A DNA stretch of 64,000 nt from positions 1 through 64,000 of the forward strand of contig JADGJT010000005.1 in the NCBI GenBank assembly GCA_027604005.1, written 5' to 3'. Position 1 is the first letter of the stretch. The number at the start of each line of letters is the position of its first letter. Source of the stretch: Dinochytrium kinnereticum (taxonomy: Eukaryota > Chytridiomycota > Chytridiomycetes > Chytridiales > Chytridiaceae). A program made the translations under genes and the position numbers. Positions 12,501-24,060 of the stretch are shown here, piece by piece. The notes below the pieces were generated by a model. The model made no database searches. It was not told where the DNA came from and saw nothing but the letters and a program-made list of their open reading frames with translations.

Positions 12501-13216
12501 ACGTTGCTGTGATCACTGGAGGGCAAGGAATGATCTGGGCCTCCATGCGATGGACGGTGATGGCCAAGAGAGGATGAGAGAGGGGGTAGGGAAGGGCCAC
12601 CAGAGTTGTTGGGAGGAGGCAAAGTGTGAAAGTGATCGCGAGATTGAGACGATCTATGATCAGAAGATTGATTCGGCCACTGTTGCGGGGTTGGTGGAGG
12701 GCCCAAAGCAGATATAGATGGTAAACTCGGCAAAGTGGTGGTTCCAGAAACAGGATAAGGAAGAGGGAGATGCCGTGGCGATCGCGACGCCTGCGATCTT
12801 CCGTCCGTTTCAGGATTCACCGGTGAGGAATGGCTTGAAGAAGAAATAGGATTATGCCGGCCTTCCCACCCATATCCAGGAGGATTCTGCTGCTGTTGTT
12901 GTGAAGGAGGTCCTGGGTACTCAGGCTGCCAGGTACGATCATTTGACTGATGTCCGCCCATAACACCAACACCAGTCCAGCCTCTCCCGTTTTGGCTACT
13001 AGATGGATTCGGTGGTGGTTGTTGTGACATTGAGGTGAGGGGTGAAGGGTGAAGTGTGGGTGAAACGTTCAAACTCCCAGGCGAAAGTCGCTCCCAGGTC
13101 GGCCTGATAGATTGAGAAAGGCTCAATAGGTTCTGCACGGTGGGTTGCTGAACGTCTCTCTGCGGTGATGTCGCCGAGTTCGTCCCGGGATGCCTACAAG
13201 GGTTGGGTTGAGTCAT
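9594..13216 (-). CDS. SERHL-like alpha/beta hydrolase with long disordered N- and C-terminal extensions
   Basis: Exons 11867-13216, 11414-11554 and 9594-11348 are all in phase 0 and give 1081 aa. Roughly residues 1-410 are Pro/Ser/Gln/His-rich and look disordered. The hydrolase core starts with VPSGIQLRAKVWG and AVHGW, then LDNANSWDLIAP, DLPGHGHSDH, the nucleophile elbow LLGHSTGGH, and a catalytic His in LPGNHHLHLERE. This order matches serine hydrolase-like (SERHL) proteins; the substrate is unknown. About 330 residues of Ala/Ser/Pro-rich sequence follow, including a basic patch (TRKRLERPHK). The frame stays open upstream to 13426, so a start up to 70 codons earlier is possible. The next gene on the same strand is a shorter paralogue without the extensions. 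Confidence 0.75.
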
Positions 13217-14036
13217 TTTTTGACGAGGGATTGCGCCAGCGAAGACGAGACAAAAAACCCCAGAGTGACAACGATAGGAGACGAGAAAGAGTGATGAATG
13301 TATACAGTGGAAGCCAGGATATGCTGTCCCTAAACTGCGCCTGTTCAGAGTGCAAACGGCCCCGTCCTTTCTGGTAACCAACCGGGGGTTCCCCGAGCCA
13401 CAACCCCGTAGTTCAAGGTACGTCACCAGCGCAAGGGGGATTGGAGAGGAGAGAATGCGTGAGGGGTAGGAGAGGACGGATGGTGATGCTGAAACCTGGT
13501 GTTTAAGGTGGTTGACGTACCCTTCTCTCCTATCGGTTGGGTGTTGTTGAGTCCAATGGGAGCGTTTGTTGGGGGGGAAGGTCTGTCTTTGAGGACTTTC
13601 TTGCGTGCAACACCGCTGGCTGTCGAATTTGAGTTTTATTATTTTTTAATTTTGGAAATAAAATAAATAATATAATATATTGAAATCTGCCGAGTTTCCC
13701 GAAACCACCCGAGAATGTGAAAGTCCGCCTTCCTTCAACCCATGCAATAATAACACGCGAATAAACCCATTATTATTACTACTCTTATTTATTATTATTA
13801 TTGTGTTATCGGAACTTCAAAGCTGTAATAAGAAATGGTGGTAATGACAGGGCTGTTGCTTGCTCACCAGCGCTTTGGCTTTCGGCTAATATTAACCAAA
13901 GCATAATATGCTTATCAGTCAAACGCTTAAACACTTGGGCAGCATTGCAGCAGAAACAGCCTGTGATGTTGTCACAAAAAGCAATGGAACGTACGTTGTT
14001 CCATCTCTCTTGCTCCCAACCAAAAACAACCCCGTT
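13217..14036. other. Intergenic region between tandem hydrolase genes
   Basis: This is the presumed promoter of the first hydrolase and the 3' flank of the second. The part near 13630-13805 is very AT-rich, with TTATT-type repeats. I see no gene here, apart from the possible N-terminal extension of the first hydrolase up to 13426. Confidence 0.5.
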
Positions 14037-15362
14037 TTATTTAGCATCTGAGAGCCACGCACAAATAGCCTCCGTAACAGCTCCTGCCGTCTCTTCCTCC
14101 AGATGTAGATGATGGCCACCAGGCAGATCCACAACGCTAAAAGGCGGGGGCCCACTCACTGCGACCATCCTATCTGCAGGCCTTTCCCTAAGAGCCTCCA
14201 ACCTAGCCCCAAACAACTCTGACTTTCTCCCTACTGACTGAACGCCCCAAAGTGTCGACTCCATCCCAAACACCAACAAAATCCTGGCCCGACTCCGCGT
14301 CACTATCTGAGTGATTGCAGAATTTTCCCACCTAATAAACGTTCTAAACATGAGCCTTTTGTCCGTGGACCACGTGTACATGTCTCGCCATTCCGTTTCA
14401 TTTTCAGGAGATGGGTCTCCAACTTGACAGGAGGACCGGACAATCTGGTCATTCACAACTGTCGACGAAGGTGTCGTGACAAGAACGCATGCACGAACCT
14501 TTACCACTCCCCGTTCACAAAGCCTCATAGCGGCATTAAAGGTCACAGCATTCTCCCCTCTCATCCGCGTCCTGGCAGCCTGGTCAATGGAATCAAACAG
14601 CGATTTTCCAAAATGCATCGCAGGAGAATCCTGTCCTGATTCATGGTTGATAAACTCTGAAGAAAACGCTTGAGAAAGGTTTGCTTGTCGCCGTTTGGTC
14701 AAGAACGTAGCAAGCTCTTTTGCGTCGTCTTCAAAATGGTTGGTAAAGCCGATGGATTCAATGGCAATGAATCGACAGATACGATCGGGGAAGCAGCCGG
14801 TGAAAAGGAAGGCGAGGTGAGCGCCGCGAGAGTGTCCCAAGATGTTGAATTGCTTCCAGCCTTCGGATATGTTGAGGGCAGTAAGATTCGCATGCCACTG
14901 TGTTGAAGAGGAGAAGAAAAATTCCCTCTTACCCAAAGTTTCAGCAACATCAAGAATCGTTCCTGTCAACTCCCATGGGTAGTAGAGGCTTCCAGGGGGC
15001 AACTGCTGGCTCTTCCCATGTCCGCTACATTAACTGCTTTCAGCCCCCCCACACCCCCAACAAAAAGGGAGCAAAAAACAAAAACAAACATCCACATACG
15101 GCAGGTCAATGCTGATGATATGAAGATCCAAATCTTTGACTAATCTAGGAGCAACAAGGTCCCAAGTGTTTGCGTTATCAAGCTACCTCCATCATGTCAG
15201 TTCACACTTTTACCCAAGCCAAAGTCGCAATAAACCTACCCATCCGTGTAAAGCAATATATCCTCTTAACGGTGCTTCATTGGGAGGTGCGGGACGTCCC
15301 CAGGATTTTCCGGCCACTTTTTGGCCATTGGACACCTCAAAACGAACCTCTTCAGATGACAT
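14037..15362 (-). CDS. SERHL-like alpha/beta hydrolase, compact paralogue
   Basis: Exons 15240-15362, 15100-15182 and 14037-15024 give 397 aa. The start is fixed by MSSEEVRFEVSNGQKVAGKS, equivalent to the N-terminal strand of SERHL proteins, followed by YIALHGW / LDNANTWDLVAP / IDLPGHGKS, each restored by splicing. The nucleophile elbow is ILGHSRGAH and the catalytic His region is LPGGHHLHLEEE. It shares this framework with the neighbouring 1081-aa protein, so the pair looks like a tandem duplication. In the last exon a GT..AG stretch of 35 nt (about 14902-14936) resembles an intron, but removing it breaks the frame. I therefore leave it in, although it lengthens the segment before the elbow. 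The stop of trehalose phosphorylase lies only 170 bp upstream. Confidence 0.8.
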
Positions 15363-15493
15363 GGACAACTTTTTTGCCCCTGGCTTTTTATTTTTACATC
15401 AATCATGCTAGGTTCCATTCCTCTCGCCACAACTTCCACACGGGAATACCTTCACCGGCGCTGCTTTTGTTCAACTCTCTCTCGTGCTGTAAT

Positions 15494-15531
15494 TGAACGA
15501 TAGAAGTTAGGATGAACGATAGAAGTTAGGA
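15494..15531. repeat. Perfect 19-bp tandem duplication
   Basis: The unit TGAACGATAGAAGTTAGGA occurs twice back to back (15494-15512 and 15513-15531), one base from the stop codon of the trehalose phosphorylase gene, in its 3' flank. This is probably a small slippage or repair duplication. Confidence 0.95.
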
Positions 15532-15532
15532 G

Positions 15533-18194
15533 TTAAAGATGGTGAGGATTTGATGGTTGAGAACTCACCACTCCCTCCAATACCTTCAAACATCCGAAGC
15601 ATCCATTCTGCGCATCCATCGCTGGAGCAATACAGTTGGCGAGATAAAGCCAATTAATCGCGACTCCAACCTTGAAATCCATTAAACTTTGCCTCTTCGA
15701 AAAGTCATGAGCAAAACTCACGGTAAAAACCCCATCATCCCTCTTCAGCCTGGTATGTTCCTTCATTGTTTGATGAAGTTTGTTATTTTCCAAAAGCTCT
15801 ACAAGATGTTTGGCGACAGCTTTGTAGTCTCCTGTGCAGACGAGGTATCCAGTTTTCGAGTTCTCAACTTGAAGCGGAATTCCTCCGGATGCATAGGCAA
15901 TGACTGGGATCCCTGGAAGAAAATTACATTAATGGGCTCATAGGAGGAAACGAAGAAAAAAACGAACCCTTGACCTGAGCTTCCGTAACCTTGATCTCAA
16001 ATCCCTCTCGAATAGAAAGTTGCAAAGCCACCCAAGCGCCTCGCATGAGGGTGTTGAGTATCTGATCACATGGTGGCAACCTATTTCACAAAAGCAACTC
16101 AACGAAAACCCCGAAAACATCTCAACCAACCTCGCGAGAATAACATCATGGCGTATCCCTTCAAACATCTCATCCTCCAAAAACTCCAGCAAGGAGTCAA
16201 AAACTGTGGACGCCTCAGGATCATCTACAGAACCCGCTCCAGCAATAATAAGCTGTGGGATCTTAAGTAGCGGCATGCACCCGTCAACGCTTTTTCGAAA
16301 AACCAAGTAGGCTTTTAACACGTCCGGAAGTCCTTTTTAAAAAGTTAACTCGTACAAAAGGTGGTGTTTAGAAACCTTTGGAGGGATCAAACCGGCATAT
16401 CTGAACAATGTAGGGCCGGTGCCAAAAATCTGCTCGCTTCCCGGTCTGATCTAAACTGATGCGGTTGAATGCGACACGGTAAAACTCCATGTCAGTCTCA
16501 GCAAGGCACTTGTTTAAACCGTCAAGGAGGCTATGGGAATCAGCTGTTAGGAATTAGTTTAGTCTAATATCTTACTCGGTGGAGGCTCCCATAAAGAAAA
16601 GCTTTTCCTTTGGAACGCATGCAGGCGCAAAGTCTGTAACAGGGTGCGATACGAAGACGTCGCATTCTTTAATGAAATTCCAGAGATAATTCCAGTTTGT
16701 GAAGGCTTGAGTTGTGGGATCCTCAACAAGGTCCTTGCGAACTAAAATAAGGTCAGCATCTACGCAAGAAAATCGCCCCGATACCACCACTTACCTTCAA
16801 TATGACTGCGATAAATTAACTTGCATTTCTGGTTAACTTTTTTTAAATGTGGGATTATTCCGCAAACTATCGTAATAAGAAGTTAGTGTAAACATATGTA
16901 AGAAAACAGAAAAAATACTTGCGCTGCGGGTCATCAATAACTACAACTTTAGCTTTCAAGAAGGGTCCTTCTTTCCAATAAGATTCCGAATTTTCGAAAC
17001 ACCAACTCTCGTAAAGAGCTTTATCCTCCTCTGTTAAACGACTTCCAGGAGGAGCAACGCCCTGCAAAACGTTGTGGAACTTTTTCTTTGTGATGTCAAA
17101 CACCTCTAAAGCGTATGTTATCGACTAGAATAAATAAGAATGCTTCTCACCCGGCCTTGGTTTCGCCACAAACCAATGCACATCCACTTCAAGTAGCCTT
17201 AACAACCTCACTAAAGCATGACGCATGAGCGCGACTCCACCACCTTGGTTGGTGGAAGAGAAGAAGCAAAGACTAAGCCCACGCGCCTCAGAAATATCAA
17301 CCAAGTCCGTTAACACCTTGGAGGGTGTCAAAGTTAAACAAGAATTATAAGCTCAAACCTTCCAAAGAGAGGGATCGCTCAATGTTTCGGTGTAATCTTC
17401 AACGTCGTTCATCCGAATCATTCCTTTGAAGTCAACCTCAACCTCGTGTCGAGGCCCTGTAAACATTTGCGGAATGTTCCCAACAACACTTGGAGCGATG
17501 GCTCTTGTCATCTTTCGAACCGCCTGGCAAGCTATATACCACATAAAAGGGAGGGAGGAGGGGAAGGGCATTTAACTCGAAAAGAACGGCAGCAGGTATC
17601 CTACCTCTCTCATCAATCGTACTCCCATAAGTAGGCACCAAAAACGGCAAAATATCCATCTCCTTCCAAAGCCGAACAGGCAACTTCAACCTCGACTTCT
17701 CCGAATCAATCTCAGGCGGACAGAGTTTCGGCCACACCTCTGCCGGAAACAAAGGCAACTTCAATCCATTCAAAAGCGCGTCATCAGGAGGTGTCGAACT
17801 TTCACTCAACATTCTTGGAAACGCTGTTGGGGTATGATTCAAGTCACGCCGTTTTGTTATGTGAATTTCGCCGCGACGACGACAGAATTCCTTGCTCTCG
17901 TGGATGCCTATACCCGCAGATTGAAATTTGACACTGTGGAGGGCAGAGTAGTTCCGCAGCCATTCAATGATTTTTTCTTCAACATCGTGGACAGTGCACT
18001 CCGTTGATTCGCCTGGAGCTTTAACGCACCCAGTGTACCTGGTTGAGAGATATTTATGAGAAATGGGTGAAAAGGTTGTTTCTTTACATGTCGATTGAGA
18101 AAAACCCGTCATTGATGCAGATGCAAAAATAGCTCTCGTCCGAATCCCATTCCAGCTCGATACCGGCATACAGCAGACGCAGTGGTTTTTGCAT
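15533..18194 (-). CDS. Trehalose phosphorylase (retaining, GT4 type; CCG-9 family)
   Basis: Eleven exons chain in frame to 716 aa: 18088-18194, 17605-18038, 17359-17531, 17151-17316, 16923-17105, 16795-16866, 16576-16741, 16376-16530, 16131-16332, 15968-16080 and 15533-15912. Diagnostic blocks are FFSSTNQGGGVALMRHALVR (acceptor-side loop), RPYIVQICRFDPSKG, and REGFEIKVTEAQVKGIPVIA followed by SGGIPLQV, the GT4 nucleotide/phosphate-sugar site with the EGFE-type Glu. The enzyme reversibly splits trehalose with phosphate to glucose 1-phosphate and glucose, and serves trehalose turnover in fungi. The N-terminal third (GEST, EKIIEWLRNY) is typical of the fungal form. One intron has a GC donor (see separate entry). 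Splicing is supported by conserved blocks crossing almost every junction. Confidence 0.88.
16867..16922 (-). other. Candidate GC-AG intron in the trehalose phosphorylase gene
   Basis: On the minus strand the exon ends with CCGCAGC followed by GCAAGTATT, and the acceptor is GATAG. Using the GC donor joins DDPQ to LCGIIPHLKK in frame. The only nearby GT (GTATTTTTT) would break the frame. GC-AG introns with a GCAAGT donor are a known minor class. Confidence 0.65.
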
Positions 18195-18761
18195 TGTTGA
18201 GCCGTTGCAGTGAAAAAAAAAGAATAAAAAAGAAAGAGAAGATGGAGAGAGGGTAGCCCAATGTCTCCCAACTTTTTTGTACGTAATTTCGCGTTTCAAG
18301 CTCATGAATCGCGAGCATGAATCAAATACGCTCAGTCTACCGTGGTTGACCATCAATTCCTCAAACGCTCGCCTTCAAATAATGCTATACAGTCTTTATT
18401 GTCCGATTTTTTGACTCTCGAGTCATTAGGGCCAGTCAATCAAACAGGACAAAATTATAAAGTTGTTAGAAGGGGGATAGCAAATGGAATAGTAAAAAAA
18501 AACGAAATTAGAATAAACATCAAGGCGAAAAAGCTTTCAACAAGAATGTAGGTAACGCTCAACAGTCAAGTTTCATTACAAAAGAGCTAGGGTGGAGAGG
18601 AGGGTAAGGAGGAGGGATTGGGCGATTAAGGCGAGACCATTTATGCAGGTTGATGTGAGGCGTTGAGTGTATGTCGATGCAAAAAGATGCGGTCGTATAT
18701 GATTTGAGGAATTACGGGACTGATCATAATATCTATCTACTGATGCTCATCACAGCATCTT
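18195..18761. other. Upstream region of trehalose phosphorylase and 3' flank of the secreted protein gene
   Basis: The region holds the probable promoter of the trehalose phosphorylase gene and the 3' untranslated region of the next gene on the same strand. No open frame with coding character was found. Confidence 0.5.
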
Positions 18762-20728
18762 TCACTGTGCATGTACAACATCAAACACCTGCATCTTATC
18801 TGTCGAGCAAGGAACAGTGATGAGAGGCAGCGCGGTGAACGTTCTCGGCCAACGTCCATTTACAAGGTAGTTCCTATCAAGGCTGAGACATTTCTTGTCC
18901 AAAAGACTGACGAGCCTGCCGTTAGCGTAAGCCCAGCGCTGCCTGCGATTTGGGTGGGAATAAGGCTCGCCGACAATTTTGAATCCTTTCTCCTGCTCGT
19001 AGGTTGAGAAGGGGAAGGGTCGTCCCCTGGTGGTGACAGCGAGGTTAAGCTGAACGTTCCTAAAGGTCTTGGTCATAGGGTGACGGTCGAATTGCTGGTT
19101 CTTTGTTGTGGTGTCCAGGGGAAGGAGTGAGATCCTCGAGTCCAACGTCATGGTAATCGTCAGGCCAGTTTTCCTGTGGTAAATCCTGACACGTGATTGC
19201 TTGTTTCCAATCTTGCGGAGAATGATCCTTCCAGCGCTGTCAAAGCTAGCGACGATGATGGTTCCGAGATCGGTACGAGAGGCAGCGATGTTAACAAAGA
19301 CCTCTCCTGCAGCAGCGGGAGGAAGCTTAATAACACTCTTGGTTGATAGGGCGTTGTCGGTGACGTAGATGACGTTTCCGATGGATCCACCAATAGAGGT
19401 CGCGACATAGGAGAAACTCTCCGGGAAGTTAGTGGCAGGGGATGTCAGTTTTCCGGGAATAGCCATTTGCTTGAGAGGAAGATTGACATCGACCTTGGGG
19501 ATCACGGGCGAAAGTTTCAGGAGCTGCGAGCTAGCGTTGTCCAAAGTGCATGCGAAGTAGACGCTGAAGTCGTCGTCGTCGACAGAGAGAGAGACATCTT
19601 TCGAGAAGGTTAGATATTTATAAACAATACATTTCTACAAATAATATTACCTTTAACTTGGGGGCCACTTGACTGTTAATGGTATATGAATAATTTCACG
19701 TGAAACAGACGTTATTACTTTCGATAATATTGGGAAACTAAATCCTTACCACCCAAACTTTCTCACTCGTAATGACTCCAGCGTATCCGTCACGTGGGTC
19801 GGTGTACCAAAGAGCAAACAGGGAAAGGCCAGAGAGTGCGGGCTGTCCGGACCTGTCCAAACGGTCCAAGGTTACTCCAGCAACCATCACAACTCCATTC
19901 GGAAGGACGTAAATCCCGGTAGCCTTTGCATATGTTTTACCTATAAACCAATTGGATCGTTAGCATTGAATTGCTAGCAGGTAAAGAAAAAGAATTGAAG
20001 CGTACCGATAGGAGGAGCGAAGACGGAGATTCCGCTAGTTGTTGGCGAATACTTGATGATCCAGGATTTAGTAGTTTGTCCGTCCAAAATCCAGGCCGTG
20101 TAAACTTCACCAGTCCTCTGGTTCAGGGCGATAGATGCGCCAATAATGGATTGTCCCCGCAGAAGAGTTGAAAGGGTATCACGGTGTAAAACCAAAAAGT
20201 CGTAGTCAACTTCACTCATGTCGTTTGTAAGCTTAGCGACAAAAGGAATCCCATTTCTGATCCCAACATGATATGTGCTCCCATCGAAACCGCGAACCAT
20301 TCCGTAAATAGTGCAAGCTCCCTGGGGCAAAAAGTCGCCAGTGGGATCAATGATGCCAGTTCGAAGCCAGTTGCCCTTGGCGTTCAAGGAGCCATAAAAG
20401 CATTTGGAGTCGGGAGAGCCGGTCTGAACAACGGAGCCTGACACGTAGATGTTCCCTCTGTGATGGGCAGGCACTATTAGTTTTGATATTTGAAAAAGCA
20501 AAAGCAAGCGACGAAACAGCCAACATACTTTCTGCCTTCTCTGATGAAAGGACCCGAAACAACTTTGCCGACAAACGGCGATGCAGTGAGGACCCTGTTA
20601 AAGACTTCGTTGTCGTACTCGACAGGGAGAAGATCTGTAGACCTCCTGGAAGCGACGTATCCCAATGTGGGCAAGGCTGATAGCAAAGCGCCAGCAGCTC
20701 CGAGAAGAGCAAACAGGGAGACGCGCAT
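18762..20728 (-). CDS. Secreted protein with repeat-rich N-terminal region and C-terminal QxW (ricin-B-like) segment
   Basis: Five exons, 20529-20728, 20006-20457, 19750-19940, 19651-19672 (22 nt) and 18762-19597, give 566 aa. Residues 1-24 (MRVSLFALLGAAGALLSALP) form a clear signal peptide. The middle has repeated short strands with Gly and aromatic residues (GNIYVSGSVVQTG, GVVMVAGVTL, SFSYVATSIGG), suggesting a beta-propeller or similar all-beta fold. The last ~100 residues contain RRQRWAYANGRLVSLLDKKC and then LSLD, the Q-x-W...KCL pattern of ricin-type trefoil lectins, so carbohydrate binding is possible. I recognise no enzyme family. The 22-nt exon encodes SSGPQVK and keeps the frame. 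The gene diverges from the MAPK gene. Confidence 0.65.
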
Positions 20729-21793
20729 TTTTGGATGGTGTTCTGAGGGTTGTCGGCTTTTGCTTCCGCGCGAAGGTGGAGGAGACGTGACTGAATAGAA
20801 CCGACAACAGCAACCTTAAAGAAACACAGTTCAGCCTGTGACGACAGCCACTTCCCAAAGAATCCACCCAATGACACCCGATGACAAGGTGCAGATGCAA
20901 GGCACTATGATCTCACCTCTTAACACGCCAGCAGTGAGGTAGAGGTTCGCTTCGAGACGCAACGGCTCACTGAGGAGTTCACGAGACGACGGATGAGATC
21001 TTGCAACAGGTGATGACAGGGATCAAGGGACAAAAGGAAGCACTGCAGGGTGAAAGAGAAGTGAGGGAGAAGAGGGATGGGAGGGAGTAACGGAATGAAT
21101 GGGGAGGGATTTGCGTCCTTGTCAATGCGTAGTGATTTTCGCGGCATGACTTTCGCCTTTGTTGCGTTCTATTGGCTTTTGCAGGCAATCCTTGGACTGA
21201 TAAAGCCTTCCCGCCAGCCTGCTTGAGACCGACAATGAGGCAGGCGAGGAGGGGCGAGATTCACTCTGATTTCAGCTGGTTGCGCGACCTTTTGGACTAT
21301 CTGAAGAGGTCTGGGGTTGTAAGGAGTCAAAAGCACGCGCTAAAGCATACAACCACCAAGTGTTCATGTTATTATAGCATCGTTAGGCTGATCGCTCTTA
21401 GGGATGCAAAGCGATGAACGAAACATGCAGACCAAGGAAGGATATTGCGATGATTGAGTGATACTGATGCAGCAATGTGAATGTTATGCATTGCTTAAAC
21501 ACAATAAAAACCAAAATGAAGTGAGCTGCAAAAACTCAATGCTGAGAGTGAGCATGAGATCGTAGGAACAGGATGTCCCCGTGCAGTCAGCAGCAACCAT
21601 ACATTGGCTGTTTCGCCTGTTGAGCCATCTTGACCTTCATCTACCTTATGTCCATTATGGAGAGTTGCACAAGGCCAAAAATCTGCTTGCCTCATCCTCT
21701 CCCAAGTGTGTGTTGGAAGCAAAGCAACGTATCCATCCCAACACCACCGCACCCCCGTTGACCTCAGCTCAACCTCGAGCAAGGCCCTGAAGA
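20729..21793. other. Divergent intergenic region between the secreted protein gene and the MAPK gene
   Basis: About 1.06 kb containing the promoters of two divergent genes. Several short open frames occur, but none has recognisable motifs or splice-consistent continuation. I see no RNA gene. Confidence 0.5.
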
Positions 21794-23713
<1,920 letters not shown>

Positions 23714-24060
23714 GATGTTGTTATGGTGACAGCAGCTTGTGGCTATCTTATTGTTGTTTCATTTATCACCGATTCACCTGCCCTGGGTGGTTTTTTCAAG
23801 ATGTTATTCCTTTCAATAAAGTACCGACAGAACAAAGAAGCAATGAAACAGTGTTGAGGAATGTTCGAATCGCCGCTGATTGGGGGGCAGGCAGCCTCAA
23901 ATTGAAGGAAATTCTGATTCGTTCCTTTGGGGCTTGGTGCTGGACAACTTCAGCATGTCTTCAGGAATCGAGCCACCGACAACCTGAATCATCAATCTGC
24001 GTGAGAACTCGGGGCTCCCTCCTTCTCCCTTGATACCAACCAGGCAAGGCACGAGCTGCG
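23714..24060. other. Intergenic region downstream of the MAPK gene
   Basis: A 347-bp spacer between two genes on the same strand: the MAPK 3' flank and the promoter of the following membrane-protein gene. It contains an AATAAA-like element near 23815. Nothing else was seen. Confidence 0.5.

Noticed and set aside
13217..13426. Upstream in-frame extension of the first hydrolase (70 codons)
   Set aside because: Kept as a possibility only; the composition does not match the Pro/Gln-rich N-terminus and the ATG at 13216 is adequate.
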